Source: a bacterium
Lineage (GTDB): Bacteria; Myxococcota_A; Bradymonadia; UBA7976; UBA1532
Direction of reading: 5' to 3'
Assembly: GCA_030426945.1 (NCBI GenBank)
Contig: JAUHXL010000010.1
Coordinates: forward strand, 1 to 39,763
Length of the DNA: 39,763 bases
Translations under genes and position numbers: made by a program
The notes under the pieces: generated by a model
Told to the model about the DNA's origin: nothing
Database searches by the model: none
What the model saw: the letters and a program-made list of their open reading frames with translations, nothing else
In this document: positions 38,912-39,763 of the stretch, piece after piece
Layout of the letters: each line of letters opens with the position of its first letter
Position numbering within the stretch: position 1 is the first letter of the stretch

Positions 38912-39763
38912 AGCCGCCCGCGCGCTGGGCCTGCAGGCGCACCAGCGCCGGCTCCAGCACCAGCCCCACCAGCGCCTCGTAGCTGAGCCCATCACCCTTC
39001 GCGCAGATGCACAGGTCCGACCAGCCGGGGGTCATGCCGGGCAGCGGGTTGCACTCGATGAAGTTCACCTCGCCGTCGGCATCGAGGCGCAGGTCGATGC
39101 GCGCCACGTCGCGGCAGCCCAGCGCCTCGAAGCTGCGCAGCGCCACGCTGCGGATCGCCTCACCGAGGGCGGCGTCCACGTTCGCCGGGGCCTCGTAGCG
39201 CACGTTGGTGTCGGCCTCGATCTTGTGGGCGAAGCTGTACACCGGGTGCTCGACGTCGCCGGTGAAGACGATCTCCATCGGGCCCAGCACCCGCGGCATG
39301 GGATCGCCGACGAGCCCCACGGTGAACTCCCGACCGGGCAGGAACTGCTCGACCAGCACGCCCTGGCGGTAGCGCACCAGCATGTCGGCGACGATCGCGC
39401 GCAGCCCATCCTCGCTGCGCGCCACGCTGGTGAGCGAGACGCCCTTCGAGCTGCCCTCGGCCACCGGCTTGGCGATGACCGGGTAGCGGATCCAGTCGGG
39501 CAGCGGGGCGTCCGGGCGGTGCAGCACGACGCCGCGCGGCGCCGCGACGCCGGCGTCCCGCACCACGCTCTTCGCCAGCGCCTTGTCGAGCGTCAGCGCC
39601 AGGGTCGCCGGATCGCTGCCCGTGTACGGGATGTCCAGCATCTCGAGCACGGCGGGCACCAGCGCCTCGCGGCCCCGGCCCCGCAGGCCCTCGGCGATGT
39701 TGAACGCCACGTCGATGCGGGCCGCGCCCAGCCGACCGATGACCTCGGCGTCGGCCTCGAGGC
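38910..39763 (-). CDS. ddl: D-alanine-D-alanine ligase family protein, 5' end outside window
   Basis: An ATP-grasp ligase of cell-wall synthesis that joins two D-alanines. The reading frame is open at the right edge, so the N-terminal part is missing; about 284 codons are visible. Features: DVAFNIAEGLRGRGREALVP, LDIPYTGSDPATLALTLDK, YPVIAKPVAEGSSKGVSLT (ATP-binding loop), GVLVEQFLPGREFTVGLVG, CRDVARIDLRLDADGEVNFI and ECNPLPGMTPGWSDL. These match DdlA/DdlB, although some relatives ligate other amino acids. It is convergent with mscS with 15 bp between the stop codons. Confidence 0.88.
   Translation of the reverse strand, partial: LEADAEVIGRLGAARIDVAFNIAEGLRGRGREALVPAVLEMLDIPYTGSDPATLALTLDKALAKSVVRDAGVAAPRGVVLHRPDAPLPDWIRYPVIAKPVAEGSSKGVSLTSVARSEDGLRAIVADMLVRYRQGVLVEQFLPGREFTVGLVGDPMPRVLGPMEIVFTGDVEHPVYSFAHKIEADTNVRYEAPANVDAALGEAIRSVALRSFEALGCRDVARIDLRLDADGEVNFIECNPLPGMTPGWSDLCICAKGDGLSYEALVGLVLEPALVRLQAQRAGG

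Overview
The window is very G+C-rich DNA (roughly three quarters G+C by eye) that looks like a deltaproteobacterial, most likely Myxococcota, chromosome. The signs are lipoproteins with long Asp/Ala/Pro linkers of the DAAPDA type, an infC with an acidic tail, an imuA-imuB-dnaE2 cassette, a CarH-type B12 regulator and a satellite microcompartment locus with two vertex-protein genes. No rRNA, tRNA, CRISPR array, transposase or phage gene was found. Gene density is high, and many neighbours overlap by 4 bases (ATGA or GTGA).

Layout. 1-3.6 kb: 5' part of pyruvate carboxylase (minus), a small histidine kinase, and infC with a duplicated acidic tail. 3.7-9.4 kb: the SOS mutagenesis set imuA-imuB-dnaE2 (minus), interrupted before dnaE2 by a dispersed repeat and an AT-rich island. 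9.5-11.6 kb: two overlapping lipoprotein genes, the second fusing a ComEC-type metallo-beta-lactamase domain to a ComEA-type helix-hairpin-helix. 11.6-12.9 kb: a compact operon of two BMC-P (EutN/CcmL) vertex proteins and a class II aldolase. 13.0-18.2 kb: a tandem AAA+ ATPase and a TPR protein with a decayed P-loop, convergent around another repeat copy. 18.5-26.3 kb: Kelch lipoprotein, fused hydantoinase/5-oxoprolinase, and a lipoprotein with lamin-tail domains joined to a glucan-water-dikinase-like phosphohistidine plus ATP-binding module. 26.3-29.0 kb: a COG0523 GTPase overlapping a MutH/Sau3AI-type endonuclease, then a CarH-like photoreceptor gene. 29.2-31.7 kb: a CASTOR/POLLUX-like ion channel. 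31.7-34.5 kb: a poly-gamma-glutamate operon pgsB-pgsC-pgsW. 34.8-38.9 kb: a two-gene unit of a membrane AAA ATPase with a periplasmic coiled coil and an MscS channel. The window ends in a partial D-Ala-D-Ala ligase.

Themes. (1) Many starts lie only 5-8 bases from a TAnnnT-type -10 box, which suggests leaderless transcripts; others using the same boxes have a ~24-base leader with a Shine-Dalgarno site. (2) In four genes counted by hand, the Asp codon GAT occurs only before a C, so each one makes a GATC site; a MutH-like gene lies in the same window. (3) The most unusual candidate systems are the AAA-MscS pair, the exported dikinase-like lipoprotein, the S4/EF-loop CASTOR-like channel and the satellite microcompartment operon.
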